From positions 15,802,501-15,866,500 of the forward strand of contig OX637399.1 in assembly GCA_951799425.1 (NCBI GenBank): 64,000 nucleotides of DNA. Reading direction: 5' to 3'. Below, piece after piece: positions 22,467-35,043 of the stretch; within the stretch, counting starts at the first letter, position 1; every line of letters begins with the position of its first letter. The notes under the pieces were generated by a model. That model saw nothing but the letters and a program-made list of their open reading frames with translations. It was not told the DNA's origin and made no database searches. The DNA comes from Ilex aquifolium. Taxonomy: Eukaryota > Streptophyta > Magnoliopsida > Aquifoliales > Aquifoliaceae. The position numbers and the translations under genes are program-made.

Positions 22467-23603
22467 TTATCATTTTTTTTTCTTTTATTGAACTCTATGC
22501 GTTCCAACATCATTCACCCTTTTTTGCTTGAGTTTCCACACCATACTTCCTTCTTTTGCAATCACTCATTTTTGTTTTAGGAACAACCAAGGTAAGGTAG
22601 GTATTTCTTATTTTCTTTGGCTTGGTTCAATGTGTGGCATAGAAATGAATTCAATTAAGGCTCAATCATGGCACTAGGGATAAATTTCACAAGAAAAAGG
22701 CTAAGGCTCAAAGCATCAAAGATGGCCTAAGATCATTTCTAGATAGGCATGGGAGAGCATTGTACAATCAAGACAAAGTCAATCAACTACCCAAATATAC
22801 CTAACCAAAACAAGCATAATGAGATTATTGAACAAATTTGGAATTTGAAAAATTGTTCCTTGAGTAAATGTAAGTTCCTTCCAACAAGAATTGGCACTAA
22901 AGCTCACACGAGTACTTACTCATCTCTACTATTCATGTCAAGCACTCAAATGTGAACTCAATCCGTAAATTGTTCAAATTACACATTCAAGGTGCACCAT
23001 GGTTGAGTTTGAAAGAAAACACATATGTGATACTCAAACATAGGATAAACTTCTATAATGTGCTCATGTATTCAAAGTTAAAAATGAAGATCAAGCAATT
23101 CACAAATCCCATAACAATTAGGATAGAGGAATATAGTTCAATATTGAATACTTTTCACAAAAATGGTCAAAAAATTTTAAAATTTTCACATTTCCAACTT
23201 ATTCTATACAAAAAGTGGTGGAACATGTAAATGGTGCACCTCACCCCCCAACTTGAACTATGCATTGTCCTCAATGCACAAGGAATCATGCAATGAGAAA
23301 AATGAAAGTAAAACGGGGAATGAGATACCCCTCTTCTTCTTTTTTTTTCTTTTCATATAAATATGTACATTAACGGAAAAAAATAAAACACAAAAAACTT
23401 GTTTACACCCCCCAACTTAGACTAGAACATGATACCCAATAAGATTTGATACAATGATGCTCAAAGTGAAATGAGTCCAAATTATGAAGAGGTAAACAAC
23501 TTTCATGCTAAAATCTACACTACAACATTTATGAAAATAAAAATATAACAATAAAAGAAATCTAACTACTATGTACATGAAAGTAAAACAAAGAGGGTTC
23601 ATG

Positions 23604-24134
23604 TCAATCCGGCTTCAATTCGGATATAAACTTGCGCCCATTGATTTCTTTGATTTTACAATTTTTTTGTTGTATAAATGCCCTTACTAATCCATCTATC
23701 CAACAATACAAAGGATAAGAAGTCAAAAATCTCAACCAAATAGAAGTGTAGGCAAGTTTATGCAATACAAAAGGTGGAGTATTCAATTTTTCTTTAAGAG
23801 TCTCAACACTTAACTCCATTGCAATGCCCTCCCCAAGTTGAGAAATGTGAATCTCAACACCACTCATAGATGGAAAAATGTCCTTGGGCTCATTAGCCTC
23901 ATGCAAGATAATAACTTCATCAAATGTTTCACAATCTATAGTGGTGGGAGATTCAACATCCATATGCATTTCATTGGGGGGGTCATCCTCAATACATTGA
24001 CTATGCTCAAGGTGTTGTTCTTCATGCATAACAATTGTAGCATTAGTCAATGGATTAAGTTGTTGGGCAATGCATTCCATTTGGGCATTGCATTCCATTT
24101 GGGATTGCATAAACTCATAAAAAGTATTTTCCAA
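23604..24134 (-). CDS. Compact Family 3 second frame, gag-like (176 aa)
   Basis: Begins MENTFYEFMQSQMECNAQME and continues with an acidic middle (EEQHLEHSQCIEDDPPNEMHMDVES) and a more hydrophobic C-terminal part (SIWLRFLTSYPLYCWIDGLV). The position just after the zinc-knuckle frame, and the opening MENTFYEFMQSQ, recall the part of Athila/TAT gag that follows the knuckle. I do not recognise a catalytic motif. The frame is identical in the duplicate copy at 35044..35574. It may be a remnant of gag rather than a separate protein. Confidence 0.6.
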   Translation of the reverse strand: MENTFYEFMQSQMECNAQMECIAQQLNPLTNATIVMHEEQHLEHSQCIEDDPPNEMHMDVESPTTIDCETFDEVIILHEANEPKDIFPSMSGVEIHISQLGEGIAMELSVETLKEKLNTPPFVLHKLAYTSIWLRFLTSYPLYCWIDGLVRAFIQQKNCKIKEINGRKFISELKPD

Positions 24135-24203
24135 TGCTTGTTCGGTTGAGTCCTCATATGTTGGATAATGGGGAGATTCATTTGGTGGTGTGAGATCGGA
24201 TGA

Positions 24204-24518
24204 CTAATCATGAGGTTCATTCTCCCAACCATAACTCGAATAACTCGGTGTAACATAATGGTTAGGGTAAAAAAATTCGGAGGCCAAATTTGAATTTGAA
24301 CCTTCGCATTCAAAGTGTTGAACCGGATAATTTATTGGGCATTCACTAGTGAGGTGTCCATTTTTACCACAAATTTCGCAAACGTTTCCAAAATAAGGGG
24401 CATTTATAGGGCACTCACTAGTGATGTGTCCATATTCACCACAAATCTTGCAAACGTTTTGCAAATTTTGGGCATTATATACATTTCCATAATAATTAGA
24501 AAACATTACAAAACACAA
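24204..24518 (-). CDS. Compact Family 3 zinc-knuckle protein (104 aa)
   Basis: Two CCHC knuckles, CKICGEYGHITSEC at 23-36 and CEICGKNGHLTSEC at 47-60, separated by a short linker that repeats the PxxFGNV text, so the second arose by duplication. A Ser/Tyr-rich tail follows. The knuckles bind nucleic acid in retroelement Gag. Here they stand almost at the N terminus, about 110 bases from the primer site, with no capsid region ahead. The partial element at 6564..6782 shows the same order but a single knuckle. Confidence 0.8.
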   Translation of the reverse strand: MCFVMFSNYYGNVYNAQNLQNVCKICGEYGHITSECPINAPYFGNVCEICGKNGHLTSECPINYPVQHFECEGSNSNLASEFFYPNHYVTPSYSSYGWENEPHD

Positions 24519-24631
24519 ACTAAAATAAAATATTTACAAGTTAGACGACATACCTTGGCCCGTGATGAAAATCACAAGACTTACCTTATGCCGTCCCAAA
24601 ATCACCTCTTGAACTCAACGCTTAACCTTCT

Positions 24632-24646
24632 CCGGCAACGGCGCCA
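24632..24646 (-). other. Primer-binding site, Asp-tRNA type
   Basis: Minus strand TGGCGCCGTTGCCGG, three bases from the 5' LTR end. Standard for Athila/TAT elements. The duplicate is at 36072..36086. Confidence 0.95.
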
Positions 24647-24649
24647 AAA

Positions 24650-26548
24650 TGATTGTCACAAAAACCGTGTTGTATTCCCTAACCCCTAAACATCACCCTC
24701 ACCCTCAATGTGTGTATGTGGCTTATAGTGATGGGGGAGTGTCACTCTCCCTCCGGATAATGCAAGAGATATAGGAGCAACAACAAATGTGAATGGAAAT
24801 GTGGAATGAACAAAATGTATGGAATGAAATGTGGAATGGAATGCGTGTGAACAAAAGTGCTCCCCAATCGTAAGGAGTCTCTTGTTGTCGGTGTTTTACT
24901 TGGAAAAGTATTCTAAGGTCGTCTCCTCAGGGAAGGAAAGGGAGTTTTGTGAAAGTGATTTTGCAAAAAAGAGAAAAGAAAGTGTAAAATCTTGTATTTG
25001 TGTTTTGTTGAGTTTTGTTCAAAATGAAAATGCAAGAAAGCAAGTGTTGGCTAATCCAAGAGGTTCATTCCAATGGGAATATCAAGCCAACTCAAAGCCT
25101 TCCTTCAATGGTGCCTAGAAGTACGATTGGTTCATGGGAAGCTAGGGATAAAATGGTGAGTATCCAAGCATAAACCGTGACTAGGCCTACGGAATATCAA
25201 AGACTCACCAATTTATCCACCCTCAACCCAATCAAACCGAGCCAACATACACCGAGAGAAGGAATGAAAGAGAGTTGGAATGGAATCCCCAAATGGAATT
25301 CACACTTGGACTAACCAACTTAAAAGCTAGCTACTTATGCATAAATGAAAGACAAGCATAATGTAAATAGACATATAAAGGAAATGGAGATTAAAGCATG
25401 AAACTTAACTTGAAGCAATAAATCTTAAACTAAGGAGAAAAATATTCAATACCCATTTTAAGCTTGAAAAATGAAGAACTTGAGCAACAATGGTGAAATG
25501 TAAATGGTGTATTGAAACTTGCAAAGTACTTGAAATAAATGAGATTAAAGACAATAAATGAAGCTTACAAGGTTCTTACATTAAACTACAAGTGAAAGAG
25601 TGGAAGAAAAATGCAAAAACGTCACTTTGAGCACTATTCATCATCTTCCCCCTTGGAGCTTTCTATATCTAATCCTAAGCTTAGGTAGCCAACCCCCTTT
25701 CCAATGTGTGTTGAATGCTAAATAAATGGAGTGTGAAAGACTTCCAATTTCGTGCATGGTGGTCCCCCTAGCATGTGCAAGCTCTCCCATCAAGAGAGGT
25801 TGAATGGATGGCTCTTCAAAGGCTATGGAGACAACCCACATGGTAGCCACATCTCTCCCATCCTCCATTAATTGCAAAGCCTCCAAAGTCTTCCAATAGG
25901 GTGTAGGAGGGATGTGGTTGTGTAAGAAAATGTTGGGGAGCAAGTGGGAGAAGAGTAGGTGGGACCCCCAAGCCTCAAAGTTGAGTTACAGGCTGTTTTC
26001 GGCATTCTGGGAAAAACCTTCCGGAAGGTTTTTGTAAACCTTCCGGAAGGTCGACTCCAGTAGGCAAAACCTTCCGGAAGGTCTTTCGGAAGGTGACAGC
26101 ACCGGACCACTTTTGGTAGAAATTTCATAACTCTTGATATAACTGTTGGATTGAGCTGAAATTGTGATACCAAACAGAAGACACCCATATCTACAACTTT
26201 CACGTTTTGAACTTTTCCAAATTCTGAGTAGATCATGGTCAAAATGGAGGAATTCCGAGGCAGTGCTTCCAATTGTTGCTGCAGCTGGTGCCCTTGTTCC
26301 CAAGCACCAATGCCTTCTTGATTTCTTCACTTTTAAGCCTCCAATTCTTCATGTATTGTGTCCATGCCTTCACCACACATCCAACATAGTTGCAATGTCC
26401 TAAAATACATGATTTAAGCAATAAAAACTTGCAACATCAAAATATCAACATTATTCATAAATCGGCTAACCCTAAGTACTTAAATGCAAAAGTTGAGTTA
26501 AAATGCATGTAATGAGGCCTTGATATATGCAATATTATGTGCTCATCA
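24650..26548 (-). repeat. 5' LTR of the compact Family 3 element
   Basis: 1,899 bp, paired with 19652..21528. It has an extra CCTTCCGGAAGG unit around 26016..26050 that the 3' LTR lacks. The base differences between the two LTRs are concentrated at about 26010..26250, around and just after the palindromes. Confidence 0.95.
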
Positions 26549-26627
26549 GTAACCACTAATTCTCGTTGTATGCCTTCGAAACCTTAATTTTCAAGGAAAA
26601 GTGGGTTTTCTCTTGATTCCTTCCTTG

Positions 26628-26977
26628 TTCTTGAGATCTAAACTTGATATTCATTTGTCATTGAATTCTAACCTTGATATTCGATTGTCCTTGAGATCAA
26701 AACTTGTTATTCATTCGTTATTGAATTCAAACCTTAATCTTCAATGGTTCTTGAGATCAAAACTTGTTATTCATTTGTTATTGAATTCTAACCTTAATAT
26801 TCAATTGTTCTTGAGATCTAAGCTTGATAACCATTTATTCTTGATTACAAAGCTTAATTATTCATTTGTCATTGATTTCAAACCTTGCTTGTTCCATTGT
26901 TTTTGATTTCCAAACTTAATAGCCATTCGTTCTTGATTCCCAAGCTTGATTATTTATTTGTTCCTTAATTCAAAATT
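26628..26977 (+). repeat. Minisatellite of Family 2 body 3
   Basis: Same 30/60-bp repeat as 15214..15563, resuming after the nested element. Confidence 0.85.
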
Positions 26978-27260
26978 CTAAAGATTGGTATTGACCAATA
27001 AAATGGTATTTTCGATGATATTATGTTAATTTTTCTTAAATTATTTCGTTGGAAAAATGTATATGGATTTGGAAGCTATGATGGGAGGACAAGTCTGGTT
27101 AGGTTGCAACTGTAACCTTTGGTGGATTGTAATTTATATCAGAGTGCGCAGCGAACTAACGGAGTAAGGACTACAATGGGGAAACTACAGAGAAGTATCC
27201 ATATTTGTTCGCTACTTGAGGCAAGTTTCGAGGACGAAACTTTCTTTAAGGAGGGTGGAT

Positions 27261-29302
27261 TGTAACACCCCGCATTTTTCTTTTATATATGTATATAGAT
27301 ATATAGTAAATAATGGTTGTAAAGATGTGGATAGGGGTATTGAAGTGTGTTTGAACTTGGTAAATTTGAAAAGTAAAGATTTAAAATGTTAATGAAAATC
27401 ATAGTTGAAATTTAGTTTTAGTGAGTGAAAATATAAAATGTTAGGTCCTATAACTTGTATTAGATAGGTTTGGTGTATAAATATGTGTTGGAGAGGTTTG
27501 TGATGGATTTGGTTAGTTTTGGAATGGATTGGAAATGGAAAACAAAAGAAATAGGCAAAACTGAGTAATTGGTACCGGTACTGGGTACCGGTACTGAATG
27601 GTACCGGTACTGAGTACCGGTACCCCGATTCCAGAAGGTTTATTGTACCGGTACTGGGTACCGGTACTGAATGGTACCGGTACTGGGTACCGGTACCATT
27701 TGTCTGACGCCGCTAAACAGTTAAAAAGTCGGGATTTTTGTGTTATAAAACCCATCCCACATCCCATTTGCCCCATTTCTTCATCTCCCTCTCACCCTAA
27801 CCCTCCTAGAAACCCTTAGAGAGAAAGAGAGAGAGAGAAAACTCAAGATAAAAAGGAAAGACAAAGGGCTCACAAGTGATCCAAGACTCAAGCCCTAATT
27901 TTTCCAAGAATATTAAGGTAGGGGATTTCTTCTCTTTCTCTTACATTGATGTTAGGGTTAATAAATATGTATGTTTTGATTCTTAATGATATGTATTTGC
28001 TATGGCTCCATTGTTTCTTGGTTCTTGTTCAAATTGTTAAAATGTTTTACACAAATCCCTCTTTTGTTTGAAAAAAACCCTAGTTTTCAAGAGGGATGAG
28101 TTTTCCTCTTGAACTCTTCCTTTATTCTTGATTTCAAAATCATAGTGTTTTGTGTTGAGTAATAAAATGATATGGTTGTGATCTCTTGCATTTTCTTTGT
28201 TGGTTATTGAAAATGTCACATGTTTAAATTGGGGATTTTCAAGATATTCTTGTAAATTATGGAATTGGATTTGGTATTGTATCTCTTATGAGTGTGGGAT
28301 GACCATGGGTGGCCTTTGACGAGATATCGTAGAGTGGGTAGACGTGTTGCTTGCTCCGTGGGGGTTGGCATTTCTCCTACCACTCGTAGTGGGGTTAGTG
28401 CTTTGGTAAGACTAAACCGCTATTGCTCACGGGTGCCGTGTAAGAGGGTTAGTATACTAATGCCTGGGTTGGATACGTCACTGCCATTGGTGTGGCATAC
28501 GCCCTTCCTAAAGGATGGATATCTTTGATAAGATTTGTGTGGGTGTGTGTGGGTTAGATATTACTCAATGTGTCGATTCATGGGGTTTGCCTTACATCAT
28601 GTTTGAGATACATATACATATTGATGGATTGTTGTATTATTGTGGAAAATGGTTTCCTACAAGGACTTGTGGGAGTATGGGATTCCACAAAGTCTTGTGG
28701 GAAAATGGTTTATATTTTGGGAAAATGGATATGTATTGGATCTTGGTTTCTTTTACTGTTTATGTAAATTACTGTTGCTACTTAAACTTGAGATCCATTT
28801 TAAAATGTCCCTGTTTTACTTCAAAGATTATGTATGCTATTTGTAAAATGAGACCGGCCATTTTATATGTTTTTTATAAACCTTGTTTGAGTTTGGGAAG
28901 ATTGTGCTACAGAGCTTCGTGCTCATCCCCTACAATTAATATTTTTCAGATTTGGCTTTAGAGGAAGAGCTCGGTGTGAATGAGCCGGGCCTTGGGGAAG
29001 CTTCCTTGGAGGGGTACTTAGATCCCGAATGGGACAACTAGAGATATAGCTTCTTTTGTACTAGACTAGGTTATTCATTTTGAACCTTGTAAAGTCTAGT
29101 TTTCTTTTGAAATTCCGCTGCGCTACATTATTGGATTTTTGAGATGTAAATGTCATGGTTGGGCATATTCTTTTGGATAATGATGTAAATATTTTATGGA
29201 TGATGAATGAAGTTTAACTTATTTATGGATGATATTTAGTGCTTTCATGATGTGAATGTTTTAGAATGTAATGCCGTCCAGGGTGGTATTTGGGGCGTTA
29301 CA
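27261..29302 (+). repeat. Family 2 LTR4
   Basis: 2,042 bp, TGTAACACC to GCGTTACA, with eight intact ACCGGT palindromes (27571..27698) and TATAAAA at 27744..27750. It differs from LTR5 at only about half a dozen positions by eye. It is shared as the junction between the two copies of the duplicated unit. Confidence 0.95.
27571..27698. promoter_or_regulatory. Eight-copy ACCGGT palindrome cluster, LTR4
   Basis: Two sets of four TACCGGTA palindromes flank a CCCCGATTCCAGAAGG spacer, ending 45 bases before the TATA box. The cluster at 39011..39139 in LTR5 has the same eight copies. Confidence 0.6.
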
Positions 29303-29502
29303 GAAATGGTATCAGAGCTTAGGCTTTAGGTCTTACATGGGAGCTGTAGGTTATGGATTACCACTAGAGATGTAGGTTTAGGGTGAATGAAATTGTAAGT
29401 TAGATTTTGTATATGCCTTGTGCTTAAATCAAGACATCATACATATCACTTTAGTTTATATCTTACACATCAAGGAAACTAAATTGTGGATTGATGTGTA
29501 GG

Positions 29503-30993
29503 ATGGACGGTACACGGGGACGAAGACGTGGTCGTGGTCGTGGAGGCCAAGAAAATCCACCACCACCACCTCCCGATGCCATGCAAGGCATCTATCAATG
29601 CTTGAGGGAGCTCACCACTCTGGTACAACACCAGAATGGGAACAACCATAACGGTGGGGCTCATCCACTAGCCCAAGTACCGGGCAACGGAGAGGAGAAT
29701 AGGAGAATGGTAGTTCTCCGAGAGTTGCTGAGGCAACACCCGACTACTTTCCTAGGGAGCTCTAACCCCTTGGATGCGGATAAATGGATCCGCCGAGTGA
29801 AGAAGATATGTGATGGCATGGGGATAGCCGAGGATCTTCGGGTCGGCTTGGCGACTTATCTATTCGAGGGGGAGGCCGACCATTGGTGGGACTCAGTGAA
29901 AAGAAGGAGGACCACGGATGTACTCACTTGGGAGGAATTTGACCAAATTTTCCAAGACAAGTACTTTCCGGAATCAGTAAGAGACAGAATGAAGGCCGAT
30001 TTCCTTGCTCTCCGACAGGGCAGTAGGACGGTGATCGAGTACGAGAGGAGTTTCGATGAGCTATCCCGTTATGCTACAGAGTTTATATTTACTGAGGCCA
30101 GCAGGGCCAAGCGCTTTGAGCAGGGCTTGAGGCCTGCTATCCGGGAGAAGCTGGTGGCTCTCAAGATCCGGGAGTATGGGGACCTAGTTGACCGAGCTGC
30201 ATTGGTGGAGAGAGATATAGAGGACAGCCAGCAGCGACAAAGCTTCGCGAGAGGAGGTCCGATCAGGACGGACCCTAGCACCAGTGGAGTGCAGCGAGCA
30301 GCACCATACCAAAGTCCAGACCAGGCAGGTGGACAGAGACTTCTGACAACTCGAGGAGATAAAGTGACTCAGACTAGAACAAGAACTGACCCGCGCCAAT
30401 GCTTTGCATGCAGAGAGTATGGGCACTTCAAACATAGATGCCCCTCGTTTCCCCCAGGGACCAAACAAGCAACCGACCAAGTACCAGCAAACAAGCCACA
30501 TCTAACAAGGCCAGCACAAAAGATACCTCAGATAGCTCGAGGAGCGGGAGGCGTACCAGAGAGAGTAGGCACGGATGCACGCCGATGCTTCGCCTGTGGA
30601 GGTGTTGGGCACTTCAAAGATAATTGTCCATTGCATTCCACCAAGACCAACCAAGCAACGGGGCGAGTGAATGCAAACAGGCCACCGCTACGACAGCCAT
30701 TACCGCCACAGAGACCGTTACAAGCTCATGCCCCCGGCGGCGCCAATCAAGGAAGGGGTTTTGCTATGACTCAACCGGAGGAAAATGCCTCCAACGCCAT
30801 CGTGGAAGGTATCGTTCTTTTCTACGATTCTTGGGCCCGAATGTTATTGGATTCCTATGCGACTCATTCTTTTATACGTACTGCGGACGCTGTAGAATTT
30901 GGATTGGGTTTCGAGGAAATAGAACTTACGGTATATGTTAATTTGCCTACGGGAGAACAAGGGGATACCAGTAGGGTTATTATATATATGTAA
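29503..30993 (+). CDS. Family 2 gag, body 4
   Basis: 496 codons, open, almost identical to 18063..19553. The first knuckle reads CFACREYGHFKHRC as in body 2, where body 3 has G at that position, so the four gag copies do not sort into a simple tree at every site. That would fit some exchange between array members. Domain layout is as described for 13551..15041. Confidence 0.92.
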   Translation: MDGTRGRRRGRGRGGQENPPPPPPDAMQGIYQCLRELTTLVQHQNGNNHNGGAHPLAQVPGNGEENRRMVVLRELLRQHPTTFLGSSNPLDADKWIRRVKKICDGMGIAEDLRVGLATYLFEGEADHWWDSVKRRRTTDVLTWEEFDQIFQDKYFPESVRDRMKADFLALRQGSRTVIEYERSFDELSRYATEFIFTEASRAKRFEQGLRPAIREKLVALKIREYGDLVDRAALVERDIEDSQQRQSFARGGPIRTDPSTSGVQRAAPYQSPDQAGGQRLLTTRGDKVTQTRTRTDPRQCFACREYGHFKHRCPSFPPGTKQATDQVPANKPHLTRPAQKIPQIARGAGGVPERVGTDARRCFACGGVGHFKDNCPLHSTKTNQATGRVNANRPPLRQPLPPQRPLQAHAPGGANQGRGFAMTQPEENASNAIVEGIVLFYDSWARMLLDSYATHSFIRTADAVEFGLGFEEIELTVYVNLPTGEQGDTSRVIIYM

Positions 30994-33900
30994 TCTTTGA
31001 CTCTAAATTATATCTACTTGATAGGAAATGATTATGTCTTGTCATTCTTGTTAATATTACCTTGTTCTAAAATATATTATGGTTGGGTAACTGATTGTCA
31101 CAAAAACCGTGTTGTATTCCCTAACCCCTAAACATCACCCTCACCCTCAATGTGTGTATGTGGCTTATAGTGATGGGGGAGTGTCACTCTCCCTCCGGAT
31201 AATGCAAGAGATATAGGAGCAACAACAAATGTGAATGGAAATGTGGAATGAACAAAATGTATGGAATGAAATGTGGAATGGAATGCGTGTGAACAAAAGT
31301 GCTCCCCAATCGTAAGGAGTCTCTTGTTGTCGGTGTTTTACTTGGAAAAGTATTCCAAGGTCGTCTCCTCAGGGAAGGAAAGGGAGTTTTGTGAAAGTGA
31401 TTTTGCAAAAAAGAGAAAAGAAAGTGTAAAATCTTGTATTTGTGTTTTGTTGAGTTTTGTTCAAAATGAAAATGCAAGAAAGCAAGTGTTGGCTAATCCA
31501 AGAGGTTCATTCCAATGGGAATATCAAGCCAACTCAAAGCCTTCCTTCAATGGTGCCTAGAAGTACGATTGATTCATGGGAAGCTAGGGATAAAATGGTG
31601 AGTATCCAAGCATAAACCGTGACTAGGCCTACGGAATATCAAAGACTCACCAATTTATCCACCCTCAACCCAATCAAACCGAGCCAACATACACCGAGAG
31701 AAGGAATGAAAGAGAGTTGGAATGGAATCCCCAAATGGAATTCACACTTGGACTAACCAACTTAAAAGCTAGCTACTTATGCATAAATGAAAGACAAGCA
31801 TAATGTAAATAGACATATAAAGGAAATGGAGATTAAAGCATGAAACTTAACTTGAAGCAATAAATCTTAAACTAAGGAGAAAAATATTCAATACCCATTT
31901 TAAGCTTGAAAAATGAAGAACTTGAGCAACAATGGTGAAATGTAAATGGTGTATTGAAACTTGCAAAATACTTGAAATAAATGAGATTAAAGACAATAAA
32001 TGAAGCTTACAAGGTTCTTACATTAAACTACAAGTGAAAGAGTGGAAGAAAAATGCAAAAACGTCACTTTGAGCACTATTCATCATCTTCCCCCTTGGAG
32101 CTTTCTATATCTAATCCTAAGCTTAGGTAGTCAACCCCCTTTCCAATGTGTGTTGAATGCTAAATAAATGGAGTGTGAAAGACTTCCAATTTCGTGCATG
32201 GTGGTCCCCCTAGCATGTGCAAGCTCTCCCATCAAGAGAGGTTGAATGGATGGCTCTTCAAAGGCTATGGAGACAACCCACATGGTAGCCACATCTCTCC
32301 CATCCTCCATTAATTGCAAAGCCTCCAAAGTCTTCCAATAGGGTGTAGGAGGGATGTGGTTGTGTAAGAAAATGTTGGGGAGCAAGTGGGAGAAGAGTAG
32401 GTGGGACCCCCAAGCCTCAAAGTTGAGTTACAGGCTGTTTTCGGCATTCTGGGCAAAACCTTCCGGAAGGTCGACTCCAGTAGGCAAAACTTTCCGGAAG
32501 GTCTTTCGGAAGGTGACAGCTCCGGACCACTTTTGGTAGAAATTTCATAACTCTTGATCCAACCGTCGGATTGAGCTGAAATTTTGACATCAAACAGAAG
32601 ACACCCATATCTACAACTTTAATGTTTTGAAATTTTCCACATTCTGAGTAGATCATGGTCAAAATTGAGGAATTCCGAGGCAGTGCTTCCAATTGTTGCT
32701 GCAGCTGGTGCCCTTGTTCCCAAGCACCAATGCCTTCTTGATTTCTTCACTTTTAAGCCTCCAATTCTTCATGTATTGTGACCATGCCTTCACCACACAT
32801 CCAACATAGTTGCAATGTCCTAAAATACATGATTTAAGCAATAAAAACTTGCAACATCAAAATATCAACATTATTCATAAATCGGCTAACCCTAAGTACT
32901 TAAATGCAAAAGTTGAGTTAAAATGCATGTAATGAGGCCTTGATATATGCAATATTATGTGCTCATCACACCCCCCAACTTAAGCTTTGCTAGTCCCTAG
33001 CAAACAAAATGTAAAAAGCATGCAAACAAAATGAAACATATACTAATTCCGCAATTGCATTTAGCACATGCAACAAGCCTTTAAACCCCTAGGTGATCCC
33101 TAGTGGACGAGTTTTGTCTCGTGAAGGTTTCCAGTGAAGGTACCTACAAACTTCTTGCTAATATCCAATATTTAAAGTATATTCCCCTATCTTAACTAGC
33201 GATGGGATTTCAATAAAAAAACTATGTTCAAAACATCCTAACTAAAAACACATGCAACACATTATAGCTTTAAATGCTATTCTAGAGTATTCACCTATAC
33301 ATTTCCTTTCAAAACTCGTGTGTGTGTGAACTGAACATGTAATTTAAGCATTTACACAACGGAATTCACATTCACGTGGCTATCCAAATTAAGCTTTGAT
33401 GCAAAAACTCACCAAGGGTTTCTCTCAAAAATGAATAACTCAATGATTATCCTAGCATGCACTCCATGTGTATATGTGAGATAGAATCTTATTCACAAAC
33501 CAAAATGCTCACATATAATCCAAAAATGAAGCACATGTATACAAATGAAACAACCTTGGCATAATCTCATGAAAGGAATGCTAGGGCATTAGATAGTAAA
33601 ATTGACTTCTCTTTTTCTTTAAAAGTATGCATCCCCCATGCTTCTCTAGATCTTTTAGGAATTTCATGGGTTATAATGGGGCCTTGGGGTGATGTTGTGG
33701 TAAGGGAAACGAAGGATATAGGATAACAAAGAGGGTTGTTCCGAGTGAGAGACATTAATCTTAGAAAAACACTTCCCTTTTATGGGATTTTGATTTTCAC
33801 ACCATCACCACATCCTTTGTTTCTTTTCTTTCTTTTCCTTTACATTTTTCCCTTTTCTTTTTCTCTTTCTTTTCTTCTTCTCACCCCTTTTCTTCCTTTT

Positions 33901-35043
33901 CTTGGATTATCATTTTTTTTTCTTTTATTGAACTCTATGCGTTCCAACATCATTCACCCTTTTTTGCTTGAGTTTCCACACCATACTTCCTTCTTTTGCA
34001 ATCACTCATTTTTGTTTTAGGAACAACCAAGGTAAGGTAGGTATTTCTTATTTTCTTTGGCTTGGTTCAATGTGTGGCATAGAAATGAATTCAATTAAGG
34101 CTCAATCATGGCACTAGGGATAAATTTCACAAGAAAAAGGCTAAGGCTCAAAGCATCAAAGATGGCCTAAGATCATTTCTAGATAGGCATGGGAGAGCAT
34201 TGTACAATCAAGACAAAGTCAATCAACTACCCAAATATACCTAACCAAAACAAGCATAATGAGATTATTGAACAAATTTGGAATTTGAAAAATTGTTCCT
34301 TGAGTAAATGTAAGTTCCTTCCAACAAGAATTGGCACTAAAGCTCACACGAGTACTTACTCATCTCTACTATTCATGTCAAGCACTCAAATGTGAACTCA
34401 ATCCGTAAATTGTTCAAATTACACATTCAAGGTGCACCATGGTTGAGTTTGAAAGAAAACACATATGTGATACTCAAACATAGGATAAACTTCTATAATG
34501 TGCTCATGTATTCAAAGTTAAAAATGAAGATCAAGCAATTCACAAATCCCATAACAATTAGGATAGAGGAATATAGTTCAATATTGAATACTTTTCACAA
34601 AAATGGTCAAAAAATTTTAAAATTTTCACATTTCCAACTTATTCTATACAAAAAGTGGTGGAACATGTAAATGGTGCACCTCACCCCCCAACTTGAACTA
34701 TGCATTGTCCTCAATGCACAAGGAATCATGCAATGAGAAAAATGAAAGTAAAACGGGGAATGAGATACCCCTCTTCTTCTTTTTTTTTCTTTTCATATAA
34801 ATATGTACATTAACGGAAAAAAATAAAACACAAAAAACTTGTTTACACCCCCCAACTTAGACTAGAACATGATACCCAATAAGATTTGATACAATGATGC
34901 TCAAAGTGAAATGAGTCCAAATTATGAAGAGGTAAACAACTTTCATGCTAAAATCTACACTACAACATTTATGAAAATAAAAATATAACAATAAAAGAAA
35001 TCTAACTACTATGTACATGAAAGTAAAACAAAGAGGGTTCATG

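Larger units (their letters stand above)
19652..26548 (-). mobile_element. Compact Family 3 element, complete with both LTRs
   Basis: 6,897 bp on the minus strand: 5' LTR 24650..26548, Asp-type primer site, zinc-knuckle frame, a second 176-codon frame, about 2 kb of non-coding sequence with repeated purine tracts, and 3' LTR 19652..21528. TSD GTAAC. No RT or integrase is present, so it is non-autonomous and presumably depends on full Athila/TAT relatives. The LTRs differ by eye at roughly 20 positions in about 1.9 kb plus one 22-bp length change. That is about 1 per cent, suggesting well under a million years at the commonly used grass LTR rate. Confidence 0.93.
17863..27260 (+). mobile_element. 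Family 2 body 3, interrupted by a compact Family 3 element
   Basis: The Family 2 text runs 17863..19651 and resumes at 26549. The interrupted point reads GGGTAAC / GTAACCACTAATTC, where body 2 has GGGTAACCACTAATTC at 15130..15150, so the TSD is GTAAC (19647..19651 and 26549..26553). Without the insert and one TSD copy the body would be 2,496 bp, the same as body 2. Confidence 0.95.

Noticed and set aside
22296-22580. 94-codon Phe/Leu/Ser-rich frame, membrane-protein-like
   Set aside because: It is the pyrimidine strand of the polypurine tract read in a chance frame, opposite to the element's sense.
24204-24518. Host CCHC zinc-finger gene
   Set aside because: It lies between a primer-binding site and other element parts inside a bounded LTR element with TSD, and is repeated in the other Family 3 copies.
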